DNA of 13,331 bases from Flavobacteriaceae bacterium. GTDB taxonomy: Bacteria > Bacteroidota > Bacteroidia > Flavobacteriales > Flavobacteriaceae. The stretch is taken from contig JACXVH010000028.1 in the NCBI GenBank assembly GCA_014763515.1, positions 1 through 13,331 on the forward strand, given 5' to 3'. Made by a program: the position numbers and the translations under genes. Positions 1 through 6,714 of the stretch are shown one piece after another. Position 1 is the stretch's first letter. Each line of letters opens with the position of its first letter. The notes under the pieces were generated by a model. The model was not told where the DNA came from, ran no database searches, and worked only from the letters and a program-made list of their open reading frames with translations.

Positions 1-34
1 TTTCATAAGACTGTGTAAAATTTAAAATTAAACA

Positions 35-70
35 AAAAAATAATGGGGTTTTAAAACCCCATTATTTTTT
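35..70. terminator. Bidirectional intrinsic terminator downstream of gap
   Basis: This is a perfect 36-base palindrome, so the hairpin has an uninterrupted arm (AATAATGGGGTTTT and its complement) around a four-base AT turn. The stem is flanked by an A-run on the left and a T-run on the right, so it reads as stem plus U-tract on both strands. It lies 47 bases past the gap stop codon and should end the gap transcript on the minus strand. It would equally stop any plus-strand transcript entering from the left edge. Confidence 0.85.
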
Positions 71-116
71 CTACTTACACAGTTTATGTTATAGTACCAG
101 ATTAAAATCTAACCTA

Positions 117-1565
117 TTAATAATAAGCGTATCGTCTTACTTTAGAAATATATTTAGCAAGTCTAATAACTTGGTGGCTGTAACCATATTCGTTATCATA
201 CCAAACATACATTACGATATTCTTTCCATCTGGAGAAACAATTGTTGCATTGCTATCAAAGATTGATGGAGCTGAACTACCAACAATATCAGAAGAAACT
301 AATTCATTGTTTAAAGAATATTTAATTTGCTCTACTAAGTTTCCTTCTAAAGCATATTTTTTTAGAATGTTATTTACTTCTTCAATAGTAGTTTCTCTAC
401 CAACTTCTAAGTTTAAAACCACTAGTGATCCATTTGGAACAGGAACACGAATTGCATTCGAAGTTAATTTACCAGCTAAAGAAGGTAAGGCTTTTGCAAC
501 TGCACTACCAGCACCAGTTTCTGTAATTACCATGTTTAAAGCAGCAGCTCTACCACGACGGTATTTTTTATGCATATTATCAACCAAATTTTGGTCATTT
601 GTATAAGCATGAATAGTTTCTAAATGTCCTTTTACAACTCCTAGAGTTTCTTCCATTGCCGCTAAAACTGGAGTAATAGCATTTGTAGTACAAGATGCTG
701 CAGAGTAAATTTTTACTTCATCTGGGTTAAAATCATTATGATTTACACCATATACAATATTTGGAACACCTTTGCCTGGTGCAGTTAATAATACTTTTTC
801 AACACCTTTAGAAGTTAAATGTCTGCTTAATGCTTCCTCAGTTGTAAATGCACCTGTATTATCTATTACCAGTGCATCTTCAATACCGTATTTTGTATAA
901 TCAATTTCTTCTGGACTACCAGCTGAAATAATATGTACAGTTGTACCATTAATAATTAAAGCATTGTTTTCTGGATCAGCTTGAACTGAACCTTCAAAAT
1001 CACCATGTACAGAATCATAACGTAGTAATGAAGCTCTTTTTTCTAATAAAACAGCATCATTTTTATCGCGAACTACAATTGCTCTCAATCTTAATTGTTG
1101 ACCTTTACCCATTTTGCTCATCATTTCACGAGCTAATAAACGTCCAATTCTACCAAAACCGTATAATACTACATCTTTTGGTTTAATTTCATTGTAGCTT
1201 TTTGCATTTTTCAATTTGTCTATAACAAATGCTTTAGCATCATTATATTTTTCATCTTCTAAATGATATTCATAAGTAAGTTTACCAATGTCTAATTTTG
1301 ATGGTGGTAAATCTAAGCTTTCAATTGCTCTAGCAATTTCTACAGAATCAAAAACATTAATTGGTTTTTGAACAAATGCACCTGCATATTCGTGTAGATT
1401 AATGATATCGCTTACATTTCTATCAATTAATTGATTTCTAAATAATACCAATTCGATTGATTTGTCGTACCATAAATCGCTAATAATTTTAATAAATTCT
1501 ACACAAGCTTTTCTTCTGTCGGCTTGAAAAGCAAGTTCTTTCTCATATAAAACGTTATTATTCAT
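117..1565 (-). CDS. gap: Glyceraldehyde-3-phosphate dehydrogenase, long form with N-terminal extension
   Basis: Cytoplasmic NAD(P)-dependent interconversion of glyceraldehyde 3-phosphate and 1,3-bisphosphoglycerate, in glycolysis or gluconeogenesis. The protein is 482 residues against about 335 for classical GAPDH. The extra part is an N-terminal, mostly helical region of about 130 residues containing LPPSKLDIGKL. The dehydrogenase begins with the Rossmann motif GFGRIGR (136-142). It has the active-site ASCTTN with nucleophile Cys292, the catalytic His319 in ETIHAYT, and the terminal WYDNEYGYS block (455-463). All essential residues appear intact. The extended form is a known subfamily in Bacteroidota and some gammaproteobacteria; the role of the extension is not established as far as I know. 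The ATG start follows a promoter-like box by 35 bases. The gene looks monocistronic: a terminator lies downstream and the htrA terminator lies upstream. Whether it works mainly in gluconeogenesis is inference. Confidence 0.95.
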   Translation of the reverse strand: MNNNVLYEKELAFQADRRKACVEFIKIISDLWYDKSIELVLFRNQLIDRNVSDIINLHEYAGAFVQKPINVFDSVEIARAIESLDLPPSKLDIGKLTYEYHLEDEKYNDAKAFVIDKLKNAKSYNEIKPKDVVLYGFGRIGRLLAREMMSKMGKGQQLRLRAIVVRDKNDAVLLEKRASLLRYDSVHGDFEGSVQADPENNALIINGTTVHIISAGSPEEIDYTKYGIEDALVIDNTGAFTTEEALSRHLTSKGVEKVLLTAPGKGVPNIVYGVNHNDFNPDEVKIYSAASCTTNAITPVLAAMEETLGVVKGHLETIHAYTNDQNLVDNMHKKYRRGRAAALNMVITETGAGSAVAKALPSLAGKLTSNAIRVPVPNGSLVVLNLEVGRETTIEEVNNILKKYALEGNLVEQIKYSLNNELVSSDIVGSSAPSIFDSNATIVSPDGKNIVMYVWYDNEYGYSHQVIRLAKYISKVRRYAYY

Positions 1566-1600
1566 GAAGTAAAAATATAGTGTTGTTTATAATTTTGGTG

Positions 1601-1608
1601 CAAAAGTA
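1601..1608 (-). promoter_or_regulatory. Probable gap promoter, Bacteroidota -7 element
   Basis: On the minus strand this reads TACTTTTG, an exact match to the Bacteroidota sigma-A -7 consensus TAnnTTTG. It is 35 bases before the gap start and just downstream of the htrA terminator. The upstream -33 region, around the T-rich segment near 1628-1634, is only a weak match. The position between a terminator and a start codon is the main support. Confidence 0.6.
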
Positions 1609-1641
1609 CTTATTTCAATCGTTTTCGTAAAACATTTTAAT

Positions 1642-1673
1642 AAAAAAAGTGCGTGTTTTACAACACGCACTTT
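1642..1673 (-). terminator. Intrinsic terminator of htrA
   Basis: A perfect 12-bp stem (AAAGTGCGTGTT paired with AACACGCACTTT) has a 4-base loop. On the minus strand it is followed directly by a run of seven T. It starts 19 bases past the htrA stop codon and insulates gap from htrA. Confidence 0.85.
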
Positions 1674-1691
1674 AACTGTAATTATTAATTG

Positions 1692-3071
1692 TTATAAAAT
1701 AGCTCGCATTATTTCGCCGTTTGGTGTTATCAACTGATATTGAGATTTTTGATTTCCTTTTGATTTGATATATTCGGCAGCACTTTGCGCATTTGTAGTT
1801 CTCTTCCCGTCTATACTTAAAATAATAGCGCCTTCTAGTTCATTTGCATAATTTTTATATTCTACATTGGTTACCGATTTAATTTTAATTCCATATTCAA
1901 TATTGAATTTTTGTTTATCATCGTTAGTAATATCTTCAAACTCAATTCCATTTGCTTCATAGACTAAAAGTTCTTTTTTGCTTAATTTAACCGGAATTAT
2001 TTTTTCGTCTTCATCTCTAATAACTGTAACATTTATAACATCATCTGGTCTTTTGGTGTTGATGTAAGAAGTTAAATCGCTAAATGAGTTCACTTTTTTA
2101 TCATCTAATTTAATAATGATGTCTCCTTTTTTAATTCCCGATTTTTCGGCACCCGATTTTTTGGTAACTCCTGCAACATAAAATCCTTGTGTTTGATTTA
2201 CTCCTAAATTATCTGCAACAGCGCTGTTCAGTTCTGATCCTTCTACACCTAAAATTCCTCTTTGAACATTTCCAAATTGCATTAAATCTTCAATAATTTT
2301 TCTCGTAATATTTGATGGTACTGCAAATGAATATCCTGCATAACTTCCTGTTGGAGATGAAATCATAGTGTTAATACCAATTAATTCTCCTCTTGTATTT
2401 ACAAGCGCACCACCACTGTTTCCAGAATTTACAGCAGCATCAGTTTGAATAAAAGATTGTAAACCAGAATTACTTAAATCTCTAGCTTTTGCCGAAACAA
2501 TACCTGCGGTTACAGTTGAATTTAAATTGTATGGATTTCCAACCGCTAAAACCCATTCTCCAACTTTTATTGCTTCTGAATCGCCAAAAACCATGTAAGG
2601 TAGTTTTTCATCTGCATCAATTTTTAATAGTGCAATGTCCATTTTAGAATCAGTACCTACAAGTTTTGCTTTATAAGTTTTATTGTTATTTAATGTAACT
2701 TCTAATTGAGTTGCATCTTGAATTACGTGATTATTTGTAGCAATATAACCATCTTCTGAAATAATTACTCCAGAACCAGTTCCTACTTGTTCTTGTTGCA
2801 TTCCTCCACCTCTAGAGCCATAAATAAATTCCATAATGGGGTTGTGTACTTTTCTTACACTTACATTCTTTACGTGTACAACGCTGTGTACAGCCATATC
2901 AGCTGCAGCTGTAAAATCAATATTTTCTGCGCCTAAACTTACATTTTTACTAAAAGTAGGAGCAATAGTCGTAATGGTATTAGATTTGGGTTCTAAAAAT
3001 AATTTATAAGCTCCTAATGTGATAGCACCACTTAAAAGTGAAACTAACAATAAACTTCCTAATCTTTTCAT
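1692..3071 (-). CDS. htrA: HtrA/Deg-family periplasmic serine protease with two PDZ domains
   Basis: Envelope quality-control protease and chaperone that degrades misfolded periplasmic or outer-membrane proteins. Residues 1-26 form a hydrophobic signal or membrane-anchor segment. The trypsin-like domain (about 55-265) shows the full triad: His115 in ATNNHV, Asp145 in KMDIALLK, and Ser219 in GNSGGA. The strongly conserved GTGSGVI and VGNPYNL blocks are present. A glycine- and glutamine-rich loop (87-97) precedes the first motif, resembling the LA/Q-linker region of DegP and DegQ. PDZ1 (about 270-365) is clear, with GDIIIKLDDKKV. PDZ2 (about 373-459) is weaker but keeps the ILSIDGKRT pattern. 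The length of 459 is normal for the family. The gene has its own terminator and diverges from dapF across a region with phased GTTAAC repeats. I found no consensus promoter box for it. Confidence 0.95.
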   Translation of the reverse strand: MKRLGSLLLVSLLSGAITLGAYKLFLEPKSNTITTIAPTFSKNVSLGAENIDFTAAADMAVHSVVHVKNVSVRKVHNPIMEFIYGSRGGGMQQEQVGTGSGVIISEDGYIATNNHVIQDATQLEVTLNNNKTYKAKLVGTDSKMDIALLKIDADEKLPYMVFGDSEAIKVGEWVLAVGNPYNLNSTVTAGIVSAKARDLSNSGLQSFIQTDAAVNSGNSGGALVNTRGELIGINTMISSPTGSYAGYSFAVPSNITRKIIEDLMQFGNVQRGILGVEGSELNSAVADNLGVNQTQGFYVAGVTKKSGAEKSGIKKGDIIIKLDDKKVNSFSDLTSYINTKRPDDVINVTVIRDEDEKIIPVKLSKKELLVYEANGIEFEDITNDDKQKFNIEYGIKIKSVTNVEYKNYANELEGAIILSIDGKRTTNAQSAAEYIKSKGNQKSQYQLITPNGEIMRAIL

Positions 3072-3130
3072 TTTTTAATAGCTTTTATTTTATATAGTAA
3101 AATTAAATACATTTTTTTAACAAAAAATCA

Positions 3131-3183
3131 GTTTAACGTGTAGTTAACAGTGTTTAACTTTTTATTAAGGATGTTAACTTTTT
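3131..3183. repeat. Phased GTTAAC-type repeats between htrA and dapF
   Basis: Four copies of GTT(T)AAC begin at 3131, 3143, 3152 and 3173, roughly one or two DNA turns apart. The last two belong to longer direct repeats, TGTTTAACTTTTT (3151-3163) and TGTTAACTTTTT (3172-3183), about 21 bases apart. GTTAAC is itself palindromic. The cluster sits in the only divergent gap between the stress protease gene and the dapF operon. An operator is possible, but AT-rich sequence makes such words cheap and no regulator is known. Confidence 0.35.
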
Positions 3184-3232
3184 ACTCAATTTTTCATTTA
3201 ATTAAAATCACTATTTTATACTTTGTATTTTG

Positions 3233-3240
3233 TATTTTTG
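3233..3240 (+). promoter_or_regulatory. Candidate dapF -7 element, near-leaderless
   Basis: TATTTTTG matches TAnnTTTG exactly and ends four bases before the dapF ATG at 3245. A second partial box (TACTTTG, 3219-3225) lies just upstream, and TTTGTA or TTGTA recurs three times between 3222 and 3242. If the proximal box is used, the transcript would begin at or next to the start codon. No convincing -33 element is seen. Confidence 0.4.
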
Positions 3241-3244
3241 TATA

Positions 3245-4027
3245 ATGAAATTTACTTTTTACAAATACCAAGGAACGGGTAACGATTTTGTCATGATTGA
3301 TAATCGTCAAAAAAAATTTCCCAAAAATGATACCAAACTTGTTGCATTTTTATGTGATAGACGTTTTGGTATTGGTGCAGATGGGCTCATATTGTTAGAG
3401 AATCATGATAATTATGATTTTAAAATGGTATACTACAATTCTGATGGTAATGAAAGTAGTATGTGTGGTAATGGCGGAAGGTGTTTGGTCGCATTTGCAA
3501 AACATTTAAATGTAATTGATGAAAAGGCTGAGTTTGAGGCTGTCGATGGTTATCATTTTGCTACAATAGATGAAGAGGGTATAGTTTCTTTACAAATGAT
3601 TAATGTCGATAAAGTAGAGGTTAATAGTTCTTATACATTTCTAAATACAGGTTCTCCTCATCATGTTGAATTTGTTAAAGATGTGAGAGAAATAAATGTA
3701 AAAGATACTGGGGCAGCTATTAGATATTCTGATTTATATAGCAAACAGGGTAGTAATGTTAATTTTGTTTCACCTTTAGAAAATGACAAATTTGCAGTAC
3801 GAACATATGAAAGAGGTGTTGAAGATGAAACTTTGTCTTGTGGAACAGGTGTAACGGCAGTTGCAATAGCGCTTTTTGAAAATAATAAAGTAGCTCAAAA
3901 TGAAGTTTCACTCCAAGTTGAAGGTGGCGAATTAAAGGTGAAATTTGAAGAGCATGATGGAGTTTATAAAAATGTTTTTTTAATAGGTCCGGCTCAATTT
4001 GTTTTTAAAGGCGAAATAGAAGTGTAA
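3245..4027 (+). CDS. dapF: Diaminopimelate epimerase
   Basis: Converts LL-diaminopimelate to meso-diaminopimelate, the penultimate step of lysine synthesis and the source of the peptidoglycan cross-linking residue; cytoplasmic and cofactor-free. The 260-residue protein has the two-fold DapF layout with the catalytic cysteine pair Cys74 (MCGNGGRC) and Cys199 (SCGTGV). It also has the substrate-binding GNDFVMIDN (12-20), GADGLILL (45-52) and ERGVEDET (189-196). The reading frame is open upstream to a TTG at 3230, adding five residues. I chose the ATG at 3245 because MKFTFYKYQGTGNDF is the normal start of the family. It is the first gene of a packed run (dapF, GNAT, mltG, DUF2279-like); the next ATG follows its stop codon with no gap. 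Function is secure from the motifs. Confidence 0.96.
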   Translation: MKFTFYKYQGTGNDFVMIDNRQKKFPKNDTKLVAFLCDRRFGIGADGLILLENHDNYDFKMVYYNSDGNESSMCGNGGRCLVAFAKHLNVIDEKAEFEAVDGYHFATIDEEGIVSLQMINVDKVEVNSSYTFLNTGSPHHVEFVKDVREINVKDTGAAIRYSDLYSKQGSNVNFVSPLENDKFAVRTYERGVEDETLSCGTGVTAVAIALFENNKVAQNEVSLQVEGGELKVKFEEHDGVYKNVFLIGPAQFVFKGEIEV

Positions 4028-4555
4028 ATGAATTTAAAAGGACAAAATATTTATTTACGTGCATTAGAACCTGAAGATCTAGAATTTATTTACTTAATAG
4101 AAAATGATGAATCTATTTGGGAAGTAAGTCATACTCAAACACCATATAGTAAATTTTTAATTCGTCAGTATCTCGAAAATGCACATCAGGATATTTATGA
4201 AGCAAAACAATTACGTTTAGCTATTTGTGAAAAGGATGCTTTTCAAGCTATTGGTTTAATTGATTTATTTGATTATGATCCTCAGAATTCAAGAGCTGGA
4301 ATTGGAATTTTAATTCATACAGAATCATATAAGAACAAAGGAATTGGAACTGAAGCATTAGATTTATTAATAAAATATAGTTTTTCAAATCTTCAGTTAC
4401 ATCAATTATATGCAAACATATCGACTGATAATGAAGCGAGTTTGCAACTTTTTACTAAATTTGGCTTTCAAAAAATTGGAGTAAAAAAGCAGTGGAATAA
4501 AATTAATAATCAATATAAAGATGAAATTTTATTTCAGTTAATTAACGAAAAATAA
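4028..4555 (+). CDS. GNAT-family N-acetyltransferase, RimJ/RimL/SpeG-like
   Basis: Acetyl-CoA-dependent N-acetyltransferase; the substrate cannot be read from the sequence. The 175-residue single GNAT domain starts with the typical IYLRALEPEDLEFIYLIEND block. Residues 101-110 (YKNKGIGTEA) form the acetyl-CoA pyrophosphate loop, and DNEASLQLFTKFGFQ (134-148) is the conserved C-terminal motif. Overall it looks like the RimJ/RimL/SpeG branch, so a protein N-terminus, a polyamine or another small amine are all possible. Its ATG directly abuts the dapF stop codon and mltG follows after 7 bases, so it is almost certainly co-transcribed with envelope-building genes. A role in peptidoglycan precursor chemistry would be guesswork. 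Confidence 0.88.
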   Translation: MNLKGQNIYLRALEPEDLEFIYLIENDESIWEVSHTQTPYSKFLIRQYLENAHQDIYEAKQLRLAICEKDAFQAIGLIDLFDYDPQNSRAGIGILIHTESYKNKGIGTEALDLLIKYSFSNLQLHQLYANISTDNEASLQLFTKFGFQKIGVKKQWNKINNQYKDEILFQLINEK

Positions 4556-4562
4556 GTTCCCC

Positions 4563-5603
4563 TTGAATCTAAAAAAAATAATTGCATTTATTGCTGTATC
4601 GGGTTTAGTTGTTTTAGGAAGTATAGCTGGTTATGTGTATTACAAAGCTTTTACTGCTAATACAACCTTTGTTCAAAAAGAAGTGTTTGTTTACATTCCT
4701 ACAAATGCAACTCAAGATGAAGTAAAAGAAGCTCTAAGTCCGTTTGTGGAAAATTGGAGTAAGTTTGAATTTGTGGCCAATAAAAGAAACTATTTTACAA
4801 ATACTAAGGCGGGGAAGTTTTTACTAAAACAAAACATGAACAGTTTCGATATGGTTCGTGCATTAAGAAGTAATATTCCTGTAAAAGTAGCTTTTAACAA
4901 TCAAGAAAGTATCGAAAAATTTGCGCAACGCTTAGCAAATCAATTAGAGCCAGATAGTACTGCATTAATGAATGCTTTTACTAATAAAGACTTTTTGAGT
5001 AAAAATGAAATTGATAGAGAAAATGTTTTAAGTCTTTTTATTCCAAACTCTTACGAGTTTTACTGGAATACTTCTGCAGAAAAGTTAGCTGAAAAATTAG
5101 CTAAAGAATATCATGTTTTTTGGAATGACGAAAGAAAAAGTAAAGCAGCTAATTTAAATTTAACACCACAACAAGTTTCTATACTGGCTTCTATTGTTCA
5201 AAAAGAAACTGCAAAAGTTAGCGAAAGACCTCGAGTAGCTGGAGTTTATTTAAACAGGTTGGCAACAGGAATGCCTTTACAAGCAGATCCAACGGTTATT
5301 TATGCGATTAAAAAGCAATCAGGCGATTTTGATCAAGTTATAAAAAGAGTTTTTCATAACGATTTAATAATAGATTCGCCTTACAATACTTATAAATATA
5401 CAGGATTACCACCAGGTCCAATTTTTATGCCCGATATTTCGTCTATTGATGCTGTTTTAAATGCTGAAAAGCACGATTATTTATATTTTTGTGCTAGTCC
5501 AGATAATCCTGGTTATCATGCATTTGCAGCAAATTATGATGCGCATATGATAAATGCACGAAAATATGCAGATTGGGTTAATAAATTAGGAATTAATAGA
5601 TAA
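4563..5603 (+). CDS. mltG: Endolytic murein transglycosylase MltG (YceG-like)
   Basis: Inner-membrane lytic transglycosylase that cleaves nascent glycan strands and sets their length, acting on the periplasmic side. The 346-residue protein has a short cytoplasmic start, a membrane helix at about 7-29, then the YceG domain. The catalytic Glu is in SIVQKETAKVSERP (Glu215), followed by the signature VYLNRLATGMPLQADPTVIYA (228-248) and SPYNTYKYTGLPPGPI (272-287). The start is TTG at 4563. No ATG exists between the upstream in-frame stop near 4539 and the membrane helix, and translation from this TTG gives a normal MltG beginning. It follows the GNAT gene by 7 bases and leads the next gene by 3. 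DapF supplies the peptide building block and MltG trims the polymer, so the operon is thematically coherent. Confidence 0.95.
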   Translation: MNLKKIIAFIAVSGLVVLGSIAGYVYYKAFTANTTFVQKEVFVYIPTNATQDEVKEALSPFVENWSKFEFVANKRNYFTNTKAGKFLLKQNMNSFDMVRALRSNIPVKVAFNNQESIEKFAQRLANQLEPDSTALMNAFTNKDFLSKNEIDRENVLSLFIPNSYEFYWNTSAEKLAEKLAKEYHVFWNDERKSKAANLNLTPQQVSILASIVQKETAKVSERPRVAGVYLNRLATGMPLQADPTVIYAIKKQSGDFDQVIKRVFHNDLIIDSPYNTYKYTGLPPGPIFMPDISSIDAVLNAEKHDYLYFCASPDNPGYHAFAANYDAHMINARKYADWVNKLGINR

Positions 5604-5606
5604 GGT

Positions 5607-6617
5607 TTGAAACGAAACTATAAGTTGTCTCAGTTTGCCTTTTTCCTGCTGTACGTTAAATCTTTTTTGTTTCTTCATACATTGTTGAAAACAAAAAAGG
5701 ATATCACTTCCATCAGGGTTACGGTGTTGTCGTTTTTTTTATTTGCCAGCTTTTTAAGTTTCGGACAATCAGGTTTTGATAATTTTTTTAAACCTTCAGA
5801 TACTTTAAATCTTACTAGAAAAAAATCCGTTCTTATTACAGAAAGTGTCGCTTTAGGTGGAGCTTTAGTGGGTTTAAATCAATTATGGTATAAAGATTAT
5901 CCAAAATCAAATTTCCATACAATTAATGATAACGACCAATGGTTACAACTCGATAAAGTAGGGCATTTTTATTCTACTTATCATGTAGGTAAAATTGGTG
6001 CCGATTTATTAGCTTGGAGTGGTGCTACCAAAAAAGAGCAACTAGTCTATGGTGCTACAGTTGGCTTCGGATTTTTAACAGTAGTAGAAATCTTCGATGG
6101 TTATTCTCAAGAATGGGGTTTTTCTTGGAGCGATATGTTGGCTAATGCTTCGGGAACAGGGCTTTATGTGGGGCAAGAATTACTTTGGCACGAACAGAGA
6201 ATTATTCCAAAATTTTCATTTCATCAAACTCATTTTGCTCAAAATAGACCAGAAACTCTAGGAAGTTCTTTTAATGAGCAGCTTTTAAAAGATTATAACG
6301 GACAAACTTATTGGCTTTCTTTTAATTTATATTCTTTCACGCATTCAAAAGTTTTACCAAAATGGTTAAATGTTGCACTAGGATATGGAGGAACAGGGAT
6401 GATTTATGGATCAAATTCTGAAGCTTTTGAAAAAGGAATTTCTCAATCTCCAAAAAGAGAATTTTATCTTTCTCTCGATGTGGATTTGACGAAAATTGAA
6501 ACAAAATCTCATTTTTTAAAGACTATTTTTTCTGCATTTAATACCATAAAAGTTCCCGCACCAACACTTCAAATAGATGATTTTAACGGAGTTAAAGGTC
6601 ACATCATCTACTTTTAG
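5607..6617 (+). CDS. DUF2279-like (YfiM-type) envelope protein, uncertain start
   Basis: Function unknown. The mature part shows the pattern I associate with DUF2279/YfiM-type proteins: LDKVGHF (115-121, with Asp116 and His120), a hydrophobic segment at about 145-160, then EIFDGYS (161-167) and WSDMLANASGTGL (174-186). A signal peptide ends near SFLSFGQ (48-54), so the protein is probably exported. Hydrophobic stretches at about 75-92 and 145-162 suggest membrane association. The frame opens with TTG at 5607 and gives 336 residues, but that puts 36 odd residues before the signal peptide. A TTG at 5685 would give MKTKKDITSIRVTVLSFF, a normal signal peptide, and a 310-residue protein; I consider that start at least as likely. 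The gene lies 3 bases after mltG and is the last of the operon. Assignment to the domain family is from memory of its motifs. Confidence 0.75.
   Translation: MKRNYKLSQFAFFLLYVKSFLFLHTLLKTKKDITSIRVTVLSFFLFASFLSFGQSGFDNFFKPSDTLNLTRKKSVLITESVALGGALVGLNQLWYKDYPKSNFHTINDNDQWLQLDKVGHFYSTYHVGKIGADLLAWSGATKKEQLVYGATVGFGFLTVVEIFDGYSQEWGFSWSDMLANASGTGLYVGQELLWHEQRIIPKFSFHQTHFAQNRPETLGSSFNEQLLKDYNGQTYWLSFNLYSFTHSKVLPKWLNVALGYGGTGMIYGSNSEAFEKGISQSPKREFYLSLDVDLTKIETKSHFLKTIFSAFNTIKVPAPTLQIDDFNGVKGHIIYF
5662..5699 (+). repeat. Inverted repeat around the alternative start of the DUF2279-like gene
   Basis: CTTTTTTGTTT (5662-5672) is complementary to AAACAAAAAAG (5689-5699), giving an 11-bp AT-rich stem with a 16-base loop. 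The loop contains the TTG at 5685 that I suspect is the real start codon. It could affect start choice, but the pairing is weak in energy and may only reflect T-rich and A-rich coding. Confidence 0.3.
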
Positions 6618-6659
6618 AAAAGTTTAACAGCTTGTAAATCAATATTATAATTTTTTTCG

Positions 6660-6667
6660 TATATTTG
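6660..6667 (+). promoter_or_regulatory. Promoter -7 element for the lysozyme-like gene
   Basis: TATATTTG is an exact TAnnTTTG match, 47 bases before the ATG at 6715. A TTG at 6632-6634 is a possible -33 element, but the spacing is a few bases longer than usual. This places the gene in its own transcription unit despite sharing direction with the dapF-mltG operon. Confidence 0.6.
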
Positions 6668-6714
6668 TCCCCGCAAATTTCAGATGGGTGACAGACGCTG
6701 AGAAATGAAAATTT
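6668..6714 (+). promoter_or_regulatory. GC-richer structured leader with a 5-codon upstream ORF
   Basis: This untranslated leader is visibly richer in G and C than its surroundings. It holds a complete mini-ORF, ATG at 6684 to TGA at 6701 (Met-Gly-Asp-Arg-Arg), and a second out-of-frame ATG at 6705. The segments TTTCAG (6678-6683) and CTGAGAAA (6698-6705) can pair with a bulge. I cannot assign it to a known riboswitch class; translation of the mini-ORF is not shown by the sequence. Confidence 0.3.

Noticed and set aside
250..606. Open frame of 118 codons on the plus strand inside gap
   Set aside because: It lies antisense to a strongly supported gene, and its translation has no recognisable domain or signal.
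3230..3244. Upstream TTG start for dapF adding five residues
   Set aside because: The ATG at 3245 gives the usual DapF N-terminus, and the TTG overlaps the probable promoter.
6684..6712. Segment GGGTG...GCTGAGA resembling the 5' half of a thiamine pyrophosphate riboswitch
   Set aside because: The matching 3' half (CCUGAU and the downstream helix) is absent, the element would be far too short, and the downstream gene has no thiamine connection.
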